From Ignavibacteria bacterium (lineage in GTDB: Bacteria > Bacteroidota > Ignavibacteria > OLB7), in contig JACKAE010000001.1 of the NCBI GenBank assembly GCA_020635205.1, positions 868,001 through 932,000 of the forward strand: 64,000 bases of DNA, read 5' to 3'. The position numbers were made by a program, and so were the translations under genes. Under the pieces are notes generated by a model. It saw only the letters and a program-made list of their open reading frames with translations. It ran no database searches and had not been told where the DNA came from. Within the stretch, counting starts at the first letter, position 1; each line of letters begins with the position of its first letter. Of the stretch, positions 44,955-53,121 are shown in pieces.

Positions 44955-45857
44955 ATGAATATATTTTTCCGAACACTTCTTTCTCTCACGTTCCTAACAA
45001 CGTTCTCCCTTACCACTCTCGCCCAAACTTCTCCGAACATCCTGATTGTTACGGCTCACCCAGACGACGAGTCAGGAATGGCTGCAACGGTCTGGAAGGT
45101 TACCCACGCTCTGAAAGGGAATGTGGATTTGGCCTTGGTGACCAATGCTGAAGGGGGCTATAAGTATTCCTCCCTCGGAAACATTATCTACGGTCACGAA
45201 CTGACGAACGAAGATACAGGTCGAGCACTTCTGCCGGCAATTCGGAAGAAGGAGTTGATTGCAGGTGGGGATATTATCGGTATTAGGAACTATTTCTTCT
45301 TCGATCAGAAAGATCACATGTATACACTCAACGTCGACTCTACATTCGGCTATGTGTGGGATACTGCCTCTGTGGCAAAACGGTTGACGGAGATTATGGA
45401 GAAGGGAGCCTACGACTACGTTTTCTGTCTGCTACCGACGCCCGGAACACACGGTCACCACAAGGGGGCAACAATTATGGCGTTGGAGGCAGTTAGCCGA
45501 CTCAACAAAGAGAAACGTCCAATTGTCCTCGGCGTCTCGGTTTCGACGGATGGAGATTCGGTAGAGGTTTTCAAGGGGTTGCCCGGCTACCCGAGGACGG
45601 CGATCTCAACTGGCTTGCCGAGCTTCTCGTTTGACAGACGGGCATCTTTCGGCTTCAAAAATCAGTTGAACTACAAGATCATTGTCAACTGGCTGATTGC
45701 CGAACATAAGTCGCAGGGGACGATGCAGCTTGGGGTGAACCGAGGAGACTTCGAGGAGTTCTGGTGGTTCGACCTAAATGACCGGGAACGCTTTGAGGAG
45801 ACCCAGGGTCTGTTCCGAATGTTGGCCGAGCCATTTTTTGAGGAGTTGGAGTATTGA
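44955..45857 (+). CDS. PIG-L family deacetylase, exported
   Basis: About 300 residues from the ATG at 44955. The N-terminus MNIFFRTLLSLTFLTTFSLT with TLAQ is a signal peptide; the frame is open upstream to 44814 but only with a basic leader. It carries the LmbE/PIG-L zinc motif AHPDDE at about residue 35 (ILIVTAHPDDESGMAATVWK) and the downstream histidine motif GTHGHHKGAT at about 165. These enzymes remove acetyl groups from N-acetylglucosamine derivatives. Export to the periplasm suggests action on glycans outside the cytoplasm, as in other secreted Bacteroidota PIG-L proteins. The M42 peptidase follows on the same strand after about 105 bp. Confidence 0.9.
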   Translation: MNIFFRTLLSLTFLTTFSLTTLAQTSPNILIVTAHPDDESGMAATVWKVTHALKGNVDLALVTNAEGGYKYSSLGNIIYGHELTNEDTGRALLPAIRKKELIAGGDIIGIRNYFFFDQKDHMYTLNVDSTFGYVWDTASVAKRLTEIMEKGAYDYVFCLLPTPGTHGHHKGATIMALEAVSRLNKEKRPIVLGVSVSTDGDSVEVFKGLPGYPRTAISTGLPSFSFDRRASFGFKNQLNYKIIVNWLIAEHKSQGTMQLGVNRGDFEEFWWFDLNDRERFEETQGLFRMLAEPFFEELEY

Positions 45858-45962
45858 ACCTCTTCTAATTCAACGGAACAGTGAAGATTTACCTCCGTCC
45901 CACTATCTTCCATTATCTTTACGCAATCTCGTTTATGTCTCCATCACTAAATTGATTTACAG

Positions 45963-47042
45963 ATGAAGAAAAAAAGTCGCCAGTTTCTTGAGACCTACCT
46001 CAACAATTCATCCCCCACTGGATTTGAATCTTCCGGCCAAAAGATTTGGCTCGACTATATCAAGCCGTGGATCGACGAGTACATCAGCGATGCTTACGGC
46101 ACGGTTGTTGGCGTTGTCAACCCGAAGGCACAGTACAAGGTTGTAATTGAAGCTCACGCCGACGAGATTTCTTGGTTCGTGAGCTACATCAATGAGAAGG
46201 GATATATCTCCGTAACGCAGAACGGAGGCTCCGATCCGCAGATTGCCCCGGCAAAGCGGGTGAACATTTACACTGACAATGGCGTGGTGGAGGGAATCTT
46301 CGGTTGGCCTGCCATCCACGTTAGAGATAAGAGTAATAACGGCGCGCCCGAAGTGAAGAAGCTCTTTATCGATGTAGGCGCAGATTCGAAGGAAGAGGTA
46401 GAGAAGATGGGAATTCTTCCCGGCTGTGTGGTGACGTTCCAAGATGAGATGACTACGCTCAACAACGAGAAGTGGCTCGTTGGCAGAGCACTCGACAATA
46501 GGATCGGCGGCTTCATGATTGCAGAGACGTTGCGGATGATTGCCGAGTCGGGAAAGAAGCTCCCCTTTGGTCTCTACGTTGTTAACTCCGTGCAGGAAGA
46601 GGTTGGGCTTCGGGGAGCGCAGATGATCTCCCGTCGAATCAGACCTGATGTGGCAATTGTGACCGATGTGACGCACGACACACAATCTCCTCCCTACCAG
46701 GCATTGAAGGCTTCCGAGGGAGATATTGCCTGCGGTAAAGGTCCAGTGCTAACATGGGGACCTGCCGTGCAGAATAACTTGTTGAAGATGTTGGTAGAAC
46801 GTGCTGAAGAGAAACAGATTCCGTATCAGCGTGCTGCCGCCTCTCGTTCAACCGGAACCGATACCGACGCATTTGCCTACAGTGATGTGGGGGTTCCCTC
46901 CGCTCTGATCTCCTTAGCTCTGAAATACATGCACACCACAGTGGAGATGGTGGCGATGGAGGATGTGGAGAACGTAATTAAGTTGATGTACGAGTTCGTG
47001 ATGGGGCTGAAGAGGGGACACGATTTCCGGTATATCACCTGA
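45963..47042 (+). CDS. M42-family aminopeptidase (glutamyl/cellulase-M type)
   Basis: 359 residues, cytoplasmic. Metal-binding and catalytic motifs are in order: EAHADEISW (His and Asp), RALDNRIGGF (bridging Asp), NSVQEEVGLRGAQ (Glu-Glu pair), VTDVTHDT (Asp) and KYMHTTVEM (final His). This is the M42 dodecameric (TET) aminopeptidase pattern, and the length is typical. It would trim peptides delivered by proteases. The start is the ATG at 45963, 105 bp after the PIG-L gene. The following gap contains a repeat and then a hypothetical gene on the same strand. Confidence 0.93.
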   Translation: MKKKSRQFLETYLNNSSPTGFESSGQKIWLDYIKPWIDEYISDAYGTVVGVVNPKAQYKVVIEAHADEISWFVSYINEKGYISVTQNGGSDPQIAPAKRVNIYTDNGVVEGIFGWPAIHVRDKSNNGAPEVKKLFIDVGADSKEEVEKMGILPGCVVTFQDEMTTLNNEKWLVGRALDNRIGGFMIAETLRMIAESGKKLPFGLYVVNSVQEEVGLRGAQMISRRIRPDVAIVTDVTHDTQSPPYQALKASEGDIACGKGPVLTWGPAVQNNLLKMLVERAEEKQIPYQRAAASRSTGTDTDAFAYSDVGVPSALISLALKYMHTTVEMVAMEDVENVIKLMYEFVMGLKRGHDFRYIT

Positions 47043-47056
47043 TCGTAAAATATCTC

Positions 47057-47170
47057 ATGCCAAGGCGCAAAGGAGCGCAAAGTTCGCGAAGGAGACCGAG
47101 GGACACGACAAGTAAACTCATCTGCTTCTTCCTTGCGGCGTTGCTCCTTCGCGCCTTTGCGTGCCCCTTT
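47057..47170. repeat. Inverted repeat of the GCGCAAAGG / CCTTTGCGC type
   Basis: The left arm (47060-47092, AAGGCGCAAAGGAGCGCAAAG and on) and right arm (47129-47170, GCTCCTTCGCGCCTTTGCG) are imperfect complements separated by about 37 nt. One arm recurs in part at 40052-40080. The type is common in intergenic DNA of Bacteroidota; its left end supplies an ATG at 47057. Confidence 0.75.
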
Positions 47171-47212
47171 CTTATATTAGCCTCGAACAGCCACAAATTT
47201 CTACCGCAACAG

Positions 47213-47749
47213 GTGCACCGGTCACTTTCCATACAGAAGCTTTCAGGGAAGAACTCTTCGGATAGGAGTGAAGGGCAGTCGTCTGAGGAGAGCGATTCTC
47301 GTTTGGACGAGTTACCGATTCTCTTTCCTCGACGAGTGATAGCGGCAGATACAACGCTTCTGGCCGATGATATTATTCCTCCCGGTGTGCTCCTCGAGTT
47401 TGTTTCAGCCGACATTCTGAACGCCTTCATCAACTACGTCAGCCTCCGAGCGGTGATTACTGAGCGCGACCCGGAAGAGGATGAGCGCTACATCAACCAA
47501 TCGAATCGGTTCTACACCCACTTCCACGAGTTCGGAACAGCAATTCACGTTGTTGCTTCGTCGGAACGATATTGGTGGTATTTCTGGTACGACATTGACG
47601 CGAGCGATTGTGCGATAGGGAGAGTAGAGCAGGAAGAGTTTTCGCTCCCTGAAGTTGTTCGGTGGGTTTATGGTCGGCGGGTGAGCGGACGCTATCCAAC
47701 AGTTGAGATCGACGTGCGGTTGTTGCAGGGGTGGAGGTCATTCCAGTAG
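47213..47749 (+). CDS. Hypothetical protein, start uncertain (178-230 residues)
   Basis: I do not recognise the family. The safe coding part begins near the GTG at 47213 and continues with SDILNAFINYVSLRAVI-like sequence, an acidic helix region (ERDPEEDERYINQSNRFYTH) and a C-terminal aromatic part (SERYWWYFWYDIDASD). An ATG at 47057 is in frame and would add about 52 residues. All of these are encoded by the inverted repeat and happen to read as basic residues plus a hydrophobic run (LICFFLAALLLRAFACPFLI) like a signal peptide. Whether the repeat has been captured as a leader is undecided. It ends at a long hairpin shared with kdsC. Confidence 0.6.
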   Translation: MHRSLSIQKLSGKNSSDRSEGQSSEESDSRLDELPILFPRRVIAADTTLLADDIIPPGVLLEFVSADILNAFINYVSLRAVITERDPEEDERYINQSNRFYTHFHEFGTAIHVVASSERYWWYFWYDIDASDCAIGRVEQEEFSLPEVVRWVYGRRVSGRYPTVEIDVRLLQGWRSFQ

Positions 47750-47779
47750 AATCATGATACATCATGATTCGGAATGATC
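47738..47779. terminator. Long hairpin between convergent genes
   Basis: GAATCATGAT (47749-47758) and ATCATGATTC (47761-47770) are perfect complements with a 2-nt spacer. Outer flanks GGTCATTCC and GGAATGATCC extend the pairing. It overlaps the end of the plus-strand gene and precedes the end of kdsC; there is no strong T run. Confidence 0.65.
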
Positions 47780-47788
47780 CACCACAAT

Positions 47789-48295
47789 TCACAACCGCGC
47801 TGCAATAACCATCTCCGCCAACTCCCGAAATGCTCCGTTCCCTCCCGGCTTTGAGCAGATGTAGAGGGCAATCTCTTGGATTTGCGGCAGGCCGTCGGAA
47901 GGTGTGGCCGGTAGTGCAACTCGTTGCATTACCTCGAGGTCGTTCACATCATCTCCGATGTAGGCAATCTCTTCCTCTCGGTATCCGAACTCTTCCATAA
48001 TCTCACATAGCTTTCCCACTTTATCCTTGCAGCCGAGAGCTACAATAGTGATCTGGAGTTTCTCGGCACGCCTGATAACAGCCGGAGAATTTTCGCCGGT
48101 GATAACCCCTACCTCCACACCAACTGCGCGGAGCCGTTCCACTCCCATTCCGTCTCGGATATTGAATCGTTTCATCACCTCACCTTCCGGGCCGTAGTAG
48201 ACCCCTCCATCGGTCAGGACGCCGTCAACGTCGGTTAGCAGAAGTTTGATCTTAGAAGCGATCTCCTTCAACGTATTGTGTTGCTGGTTGCTCAT
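47789..48295 (-). CDS. kdsC: 3-deoxy-D-manno-octulosonate 8-phosphate phosphatase
   Basis: 168 residues, HAD superfamily. The nucleophile motif is TDVDGVLTDGG (about residues 19-29), followed by RFNIRDGMGVERLRAVGVEV, the motif II region GVITGENS, the lysine region GCKDKVGKL and motif III YIGDDVNDLEVM. This pattern and the short length are those of KdsC, which removes phosphate from Kdo-8-phosphate in lipopolysaccharide core synthesis. No other kds gene is next to it in this window, so it is not in a Kdo operon. The assignment is strong. Confidence 0.93.
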   Translation of the reverse strand: MSNQQHNTLKEIASKIKLLLTDVDGVLTDGGVYYGPEGEVMKRFNIRDGMGVERLRAVGVEVGVITGENSPAVIRRAEKLQITIVALGCKDKVGKLCEIMEEFGYREEEIAYIGDDVNDLEVMQRVALPATPSDGLPQIQEIALYICSKPGGNGAFRELAEMVIAARL

Positions 48296-48489
48296 GGTGT
48301 TGTGAGGTTTGATAGGTGCTTACCTTGCCCCTGTGATCTACTGCCAATCATCGGCGTAAAGGTTATCACCACCTCTATCTTCTGTACGCTACGTAAAACA
48401 TATAAGAGCTACAAAGATAGAAGATCGTTCAGACCTGTCCGATTCACCATCAAGAAACAGGAGTAGAAACTTAAAGAACTAAAAATAGA

Positions 48490-48525
48490 AACGCCGAATG
48501 ATGCGTTCTGCATCACCCGGCGTTG
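48490..48525 (-). terminator. Rho-independent terminator of the Cys-rich secreted protein gene
   Basis: AACGCCG (48490-48496) pairs with CGGCGTT (48519-48525), and an inner TGATGC/GCATCA stem (48499-48504, 48510-48515) continues it. On the minus strand it is followed by TTTCTATTTTT, 43 bp after the stop codon. Confidence 0.78.
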
Positions 48526-48568
48526 TTCTGTCTGTAGGTTACTTGTGTTTCTCGCTGCGTACAAAATT

Positions 48569-49363
48569 CTATCCTGCTTGTGCACCGGCTGAGTATTCCC
48601 AGATTGTCTCCTCTGTCTGGCTACACTCGGAGCAGCAAGGAATTTTTAAGCACTCGCACGGACAACCGTCGGCTCCCTGTGTGCAATGTGCAGTGCACGC
48701 AACTGTTTTAATCTTCTTTTTCATGCACTTAATTGATCCACCTATTTTCGGCCCTCCAAAAATCCCGCCTAAAATTCTTATCGCGCTCTTCGTTGCGCTT
48801 GAGTTGTCGGCTCCAGTAATGAGCTTCACAACATTTTTGTTTGCAAAGATGTTGTAGGAGAGGGCAGCAAAGGAAATCGGATCGGTTCCAACGGTTGTTC
48901 CCTGCGCTCCCTTGCCAACGTTGCCGTAAAGGCGAACTCCCTTGTAGGACATAATCCATCCAGCCCTTTTCATCCATTCGGTGATATTTTCATTATTCAC
49001 CAACACCGATGTGTTGTAGAAAACAATGCTAATCTCCTCCTGTTCGGTTGTTCCAAGTACTGTGATGTTGACCTGGTTTCCGTTCGGTATGCTGTAGATG
49101 ATCGTCCGTTGAGTGCCATCAATCTCCACAGTGGCCATAAGATCTTGAATCTCGAAGTTCCCCATTTTCGAATCTGTTTGCACAGTGTGGGGTTTGAACT
49201 TGACGCTTAACACCTTTGCCTTGCGGTTCATTCCACCACCGTCGGTGAACTGTTCTTCGTGGTTCACAACCACATTTGTCCAGTCTTCGGCGGCGGCAAT
49301 GGCCGAGAGGAAGAAGAGTGTTATCAGCGCGGTAAATCCTGTTTGCATAATCAGACGTTTCAT
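48569..49363 (-). CDS. Secreted protein with cysteine-rich C-terminus, hypothetical
   Basis: About 264 residues from the ATG at 49363 (MKRLIMQTGFTALITLFFLS). It has a signal peptide ending AIAAA and is preceded by a strong Shine-Dalgarno site, which settles the start. Residues about 30-150 are beta-rich (MATVEIDGTQRTIIYSIPNG, ISIVFYNTSVLVNNENITEW). Residues about 150-205 are hydrophobic/helical, around GGIFGGPKIGGS. The C-terminal ~50 residues contain 12 cysteines in the sequence CTAHCTQGADGCPCECLKI and beyond (PCCSEC). The last tail suggests a metal- or disulphide-bonded knob. I do not recognise a family. It ends at a canonical terminator. The Cys pattern resembles none that I can name. Confidence 0.75.
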   Translation of the reverse strand: MKRLIMQTGFTALITLFFLSAIAAAEDWTNVVVNHEEQFTDGGGMNRKAKVLSVKFKPHTVQTDSKMGNFEIQDLMATVEIDGTQRTIIYSIPNGNQVNITVLGTTEQEEISIVFYNTSVLVNNENITEWMKRAGWIMSYKGVRLYGNVGKGAQGTTVGTDPISFAALSYNIFANKNVVKLITGADNSSATKSAIRILGGIFGGPKIGGSIKCMKKKIKTVACTAHCTQGADGCPCECLKIPCCSECSQTEETIWEYSAGAQAG

Positions 49364-49369
49364 ACGATT

Positions 49370-49377
49370 CTCCTCCT
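49370..49377 (-). promoter_or_regulatory. Strong Shine-Dalgarno site for the Cys-rich secreted protein
   Basis: Minus strand AGGAGGAG followed by a 6-nt spacer AATCGT and the ATG at 49363. It is the clearest ribosome-binding site I see in the window and selects that start over upstream in-frame codons. Confidence 0.85.
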
Positions 49378-49468
49378 GATTGTATTGTTTACGGTTCCCA
49401 ACAGGGAATTGCTCTATCTTATTTGTTGGATACGCCATAAATAGTTCCAAACCGGATCATAGATCGTT

Positions 49469-49897
49469 ATGGAAAAAACAAAAAAGAAATTTGATAGGGA
49501 AACCTCTCTCTTGGTTCTCTTCGATGGAGTTTGCAATTTTTGCGAGGGGAGCGTTCGCTTTATCATCGACCGTGATCCGAAAGGGCTTTTCCGGTTTGCA
49601 TCACTACAGAGCGAGTTCGGGCAAAGCCTGCTGCAGAGGCAAGGAAGGGATCCCGAGGAGATGAGTTCTGTGGTGTTGGTTCAGGATGACATACTCTACA
49701 CCAAAAGTGCAGCCGCACTTCGCATCGCGCGGAGGCTCCGCTTCCCTTGGCCGGTTCTTTTCGGCTTTATCATTCTTCCCCCCTTCCTAAGAGACTTTGT
49801 CTACGACTACATTGCCCGCAACCGCTACAAGTGGTTCGGAAAGAAGGAAGAGTGCATGATTCCAACACCGGAGATCCGGGAGAGGTTTTTGGGGTGA
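49469..49897 (+). CDS. DCC-family (DUF393) protein
   Basis: 142 residues. The N-terminal motif LVLFDGVCNFCEGSVRFIID is the DCC signature (DGxCxxC), a thioredoxin-like fold class; the central DIRYTKSAAAL element is present as ILYTKSAAALRIARRL. Length is normal for the family. Members are annotated as thiol-disulfide oxidoreductase-like but biochemistry is poorly known. It ends directly before the helicase gene (TTG/ATG starts at 49898/49928), so the two may be cotranscribed by chance. Confidence 0.92.
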   Translation: MEKTKKKFDRETSLLVLFDGVCNFCEGSVRFIIDRDPKGLFRFASLQSEFGQSLLQRQGRDPEEMSSVVLVQDDILYTKSAAALRIARRLRFPWPVLFGFIILPPFLRDFVYDYIARNRYKWFGKKEECMIPTPEIRERFLG

Positions 49898-49927
49898 TTG
49901 GCGACCCTCGCAGTTATACATCACGAG

Positions 49928-52687
49928 ATGAGAGAGAACTCTTCGATACTGAACCCGAACATCATTCGATTTTTTCGCGAGTGTTATGTAGCTGACAACC
50001 GACGGTCGGTTCTGTGGGATATCTACCACAAAAGTATTGACCATCGCATTGCAATAGAGGGACGAGAAGATCTGCTAAATGGATTTCTCTTTACGATTCC
50101 TCTCGATCCAGAACGTGGCCAAGAAATACGCAAGGCTGCCCACCTCTACCGTGCTGAAAAAGAACTTCTCTACGCATCGCTGATGGTTGTGGGTCTTCTG
50201 CGCGATGGTGATGAAGAGAAGAACATTTGTGCTCCACTTCTCACACATACAGCCGAAGTCGAAGAGGATGAGGGGGGGAATCTTCTCCTGCGAATTGACT
50301 TGGAGAGTCGACAAATCAACTATCACCTTCTCGATGCAGTTCGGGCTGGTGAGGTAGAAGGGGATATAGAGGCTGATATAGGAGCCGAACTTGGAACAGG
50401 TCCTCTCACCTTCGCCGAGATAGGAATCCTTGCCCGGTTCCTGAAGAGGTGGTCACCTGAACTTGACTGTAGCAATCTTTTCCTTTACCCTGAACTTCAC
50501 TCTGAACGTGAGCTTCGTGCTTGCGTAAAGGAGATTGAAGTTAATCGTGTAGCCCCTCTCCGTCTGCTTCCCTACTCTACTCTGCTACTTCTCCCGAAGT
50601 CAGTGCAAATGCGAGGTGTGCTGAACGAGTTGGAGCAGATAGCAGAGGGAGATCACTTCTCAAAACCGCTACACAGGCTATTCTCGCCTACTTCTATAGA
50701 AGTTAATCGTATATCGAATAAGAGTCGATCTGTTAGAACTCCTGCCGTTCTCAGCGATGCTCAACAACGTGCATTGGTGTCTGCGCGAGAGAACGCCCTT
50801 TCATTGCTTGTTGGCCCTCCTGGGACAGGAAAATCTTTTACGATTGCCTGCATAGCGATGGAGCATATCAGCCGTGGCGAGTCGGTTCTGATTGCCTCGA
50901 AGATGAACCATGCTGTTGATGTTGTTGGGACTATTATCGAGAAGCGTCTCGGTGCTGCCGGGATGGTTGTTCGTGCCGGGGGAAGCCACTACTTGCGCGA
51001 GCTGAAGGGAAAGCTGGAGAGATTACTGAGTGGGATGATTGTGGGGGATGGGGATGAAGGTGAACCTGCACGCACAAAGGAGAAGAGGCTGCGGCAACTG
51101 GAGAAGAAGGCAGAGCAACTGGAGCGGGAGTTTACAGCAACCGAGAAGAAGTGGAGCAGATATGGTGAGTGGATTGTTTCTGAAGAGAGTGGCGCTGTTG
51201 CAAAATTGAAGGGGATGTGGGGGAGATGGCGAGCAGGGCGCACACGAGCCTTGAGTGATATTCTGCACAACCTTGAGGGGGTCTCGCTTCAGCGCATTGA
51301 TGCAGTTACCGACCTGCTTATTAAAACGAGAGAAGAGAAAATAGTCGTAGTCTTAAAGAAGCACCGAGCAGAACTCCAGAAGTTCCTGAGTGGATTGCGA
51401 GCACGCCGTGGAGGGAGACGCGAAGAGATATTTGATGAGCTTGACTATCGCACGCTCTTTCAAGTCTTTCCTCTCTGGCTCACGAATCTCTCCGACGCTC
51501 ACCGCTCTCTTCCAATGCCATCGGAACTGTTCGACCTCGCAATTATCGACGAAGCTACGCAGTGCGATGTCGCCAGCACTCTCCCGATACTACAACGAGC
51601 AAAGCGAGTTTTGATAACAGGCGACCCAAAACAACTACGCCACCTCTCCTTCCTTTCCAACGTCCAACAACGGGGGCTACAAGAGCAGTACGGACTGCCG
51701 GATGGAGGAATCTATGACTACCGTTCGATGAGTATTCTGGACGTTGTTAACAGCCAGCTTCAGAGTCAGGATCAGGTGATGTTCTTGGATGAGCACTACC
51801 GAAGTTTGCCACAGATTATAGGCTTTAGCAACCGTGAGTTTTACCACAACAGATTGCGCGTGATGAAAGAGTTTCCCCAAGCGAAAGCAATCTCTTCCCT
51901 AACGGTAATTGAATGCAGCGGTCAGCAAGAACCGAGTGGCGTGAACCGATTAGAAGGGGAGAGGCTGTTGAGTGACCTTCTCCAGATTCTTGAGGATCAG
52001 CGAGGGAACCGGCAGGATGCCGTTAGTACTATCGGTATCCTCTCCCCTTTTCGCGTGCAGTCCGATTATCTTGCCGAAGAGATTGTCCGCAACGTTGAAC
52101 CAGAAATGATAGAACGGCACGACATTATTGTTGGCACAGCCTACACGTTTCAGGGTGAGGAACGAGATGTGATGTATATATCTCTGGCAGTAGATGCTTC
52201 TTCTCATCACGCAAGATTTCGCTACCTGCACCGCGAAGATGCGTTCAACGTGATGGTGACGAGGGCGAAGAGAGAGGGGCGTATCTACTCATCAATTTCG
52301 GAGAAGACCCTTCCACCCGACACTCTTTTGAGGAAATATCTGAGATATGCACACGGAGCAGATGCCTTGCCGAAGTCGACTCCACCACGGCGCAGAGACC
52401 ACGATCAGTTTGTCGAAGAAGTCTCTACTGCCTTACAGCAAAAGGACTGTCACGTTCATCGTGGCTGGATGATCGCCGGACTTTATCTGGATATTATGGT
52501 AGAGCGTGGGTCGTTGTATTGTGGACTGAATTTGATTGGCGCTCCCCAAACGGTTCTCTCCTTGGAACGTTACCGCATGTTCCTTAGGGCTGGCGTTCCA
52601 GTTGTCCCAATTCCTCAAGCTGAGTGGAGTCTGAATCCTAACGGCTGTATCGAGGCAATCGAGTCGGCATTGCTATCTTCTGGATAA
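49928..52687 (+). CDS. UPF1/DNA2-like superfamily I helicase with degenerate nuclease-like tail
   Basis: About 919 residues from the ATG at 49928; a TTG at 49898 is in frame. An N-terminal region without motif (1-285) leads to Walker A LLVGPPGTGKS (about residue 295). An internal charged coiled-coil/helical insert (about 370-480) follows, then Walker B LAIIDEATQC (about 536), motif III ITGDPKQLRH, motif IV/V region (VMFLDEHYRSLPQIIGFSNR) and motif V/VI (GTAYTFQGEERDVMYISL, DAFNVMVTRAK). The C-terminal ~95 residues resemble the REase_MTES_1575 (Vsr-like) domain often fused to such helicases (DQFVEEVSTALQQKD...YLDIMVE), but the usual acidic catalytic pair in the 'GIEcDG' strand reads GLNLIG. 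Nuclease activity is therefore doubtful. It could act in nucleic-acid repair, RNA processing or phage defence. Confidence 0.85.
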   Translation: MRENSSILNPNIIRFFRECYVADNRRSVLWDIYHKSIDHRIAIEGREDLLNGFLFTIPLDPERGQEIRKAAHLYRAEKELLYASLMVVGLLRDGDEEKNICAPLLTHTAEVEEDEGGNLLLRIDLESRQINYHLLDAVRAGEVEGDIEADIGAELGTGPLTFAEIGILARFLKRWSPELDCSNLFLYPELHSERELRACVKEIEVNRVAPLRLLPYSTLLLLPKSVQMRGVLNELEQIAEGDHFSKPLHRLFSPTSIEVNRISNKSRSVRTPAVLSDAQQRALVSARENALSLLVGPPGTGKSFTIACIAMEHISRGESVLIASKMNHAVDVVGTIIEKRLGAAGMVVRAGGSHYLRELKGKLERLLSGMIVGDGDEGEPARTKEKRLRQLEKKAEQLEREFTATEKKWSRYGEWIVSEESGAVAKLKGMWGRWRAGRTRALSDILHNLEGVSLQRIDAVTDLLIKTREEKIVVVLKKHRAELQKFLSGLRARRGGRREEIFDELDYRTLFQVFPLWLTNLSDAHRSLPMPSELFDLAIIDEATQCDVASTLPILQRAKRVLITGDPKQLRHLSFLSNVQQRGLQEQYGLPDGGIYDYRSMSILDVVNSQLQSQDQVMFLDEHYRSLPQIIGFSNREFYHNRLRVMKEFPQAKAISSLTVIECSGQQEPSGVNRLEGERLLSDLLQILEDQRGNRQDAVSTIGILSPFRVQSDYLAEEIVRNVEPEMIERHDIIVGTAYTFQGEERDVMYISLAVDASSHHARFRYLHREDAFNVMVTRAKREGRIYSSISEKTLPPDTLLRKYLRYAHGADALPKSTPPRRRDHDQFVEEVSTALQQKDCHVHRGWMIAGLYLDIMVERGSLYCGLNLIGAPQTVLSLERYRMFLRAGVPVVPIPQAEWSLNPNGCIEAIESALLSSG

Positions 52688-52703
52688 ACTAAATCGAGTC
52701 GAT

Positions 52704-53111
52704 ATGGAAAGGAAGAATCGCGTGTATACTCTTGCCCGCACCACCCTTGCTTTCGTCTGGCTTTGGCACGGACTTGTGCCGAAGTTGATTGTGAGGCATC
52801 CCGATGAGGTTACTCCATTGCTCGGGATGGGAGTGGAGCCGGAGACGGCTTGGACGGTGGTCACCTTCTCCGGTATCGGAGAGATTTTGTTTGCTCTCCT
52901 AATACTGGTTCTCTGGAGAGCGAGGTGGCCACTCTGGCTAACAATTATTGCCATGAGTGGACTGTTGCTTGGGGTTTTTGCTACCGCTCCGGAGTTGATC
53001 GGCGGAGCCTTTAATCCGGTAACACTTAACCTACTTGTGATTGGAATAGCGGCGATTGCGTTGATCTCCGACAGTGAGTTCAAACAGTCCGAGAAGAGAA
53101 ATCAGGAATAA
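52704..53111 (+). CDS. DoxX-like membrane protein
   Basis: 135 residues with four hydrophobic helices (about 9-22, 50-72, 76-94, 103-122) and the DoxX-like pattern of a short polar loop WLWHGLVPKLIVRHPDEV after the first helix, then EPETAWTVVTFSGIGEILFA. The family is linked loosely to quinone or thiosulfate oxidation; this member's role is unknown. The ATG at 52704 lies 16 bp past the helicase stop. A c-type cytochrome follows immediately. Confidence 0.85.
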   Translation: MERKNRVYTLARTTLAFVWLWHGLVPKLIVRHPDEVTPLLGMGVEPETAWTVVTFSGIGEILFALLILVLWRARWPLWLTIIAMSGLLLGVFATAPELIGGAFNPVTLNLLVIGIAAIALISDSEFKQSEKRNQE

Positions 53112-53121
53112 GGGAGAGAGC

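Noticed and set aside
46008..46685. 225-codon minus-strand frame opposite the M42 peptidase
   Set aside because: The plus strand has all M42 motifs; the opposite frame has none of its own.
49928..52687. Candidate antiphage operon with DCC and DoxX neighbours
   Set aside because: Neighbours are housekeeping-type and no other defence gene is present, so only the helicase itself is noted.
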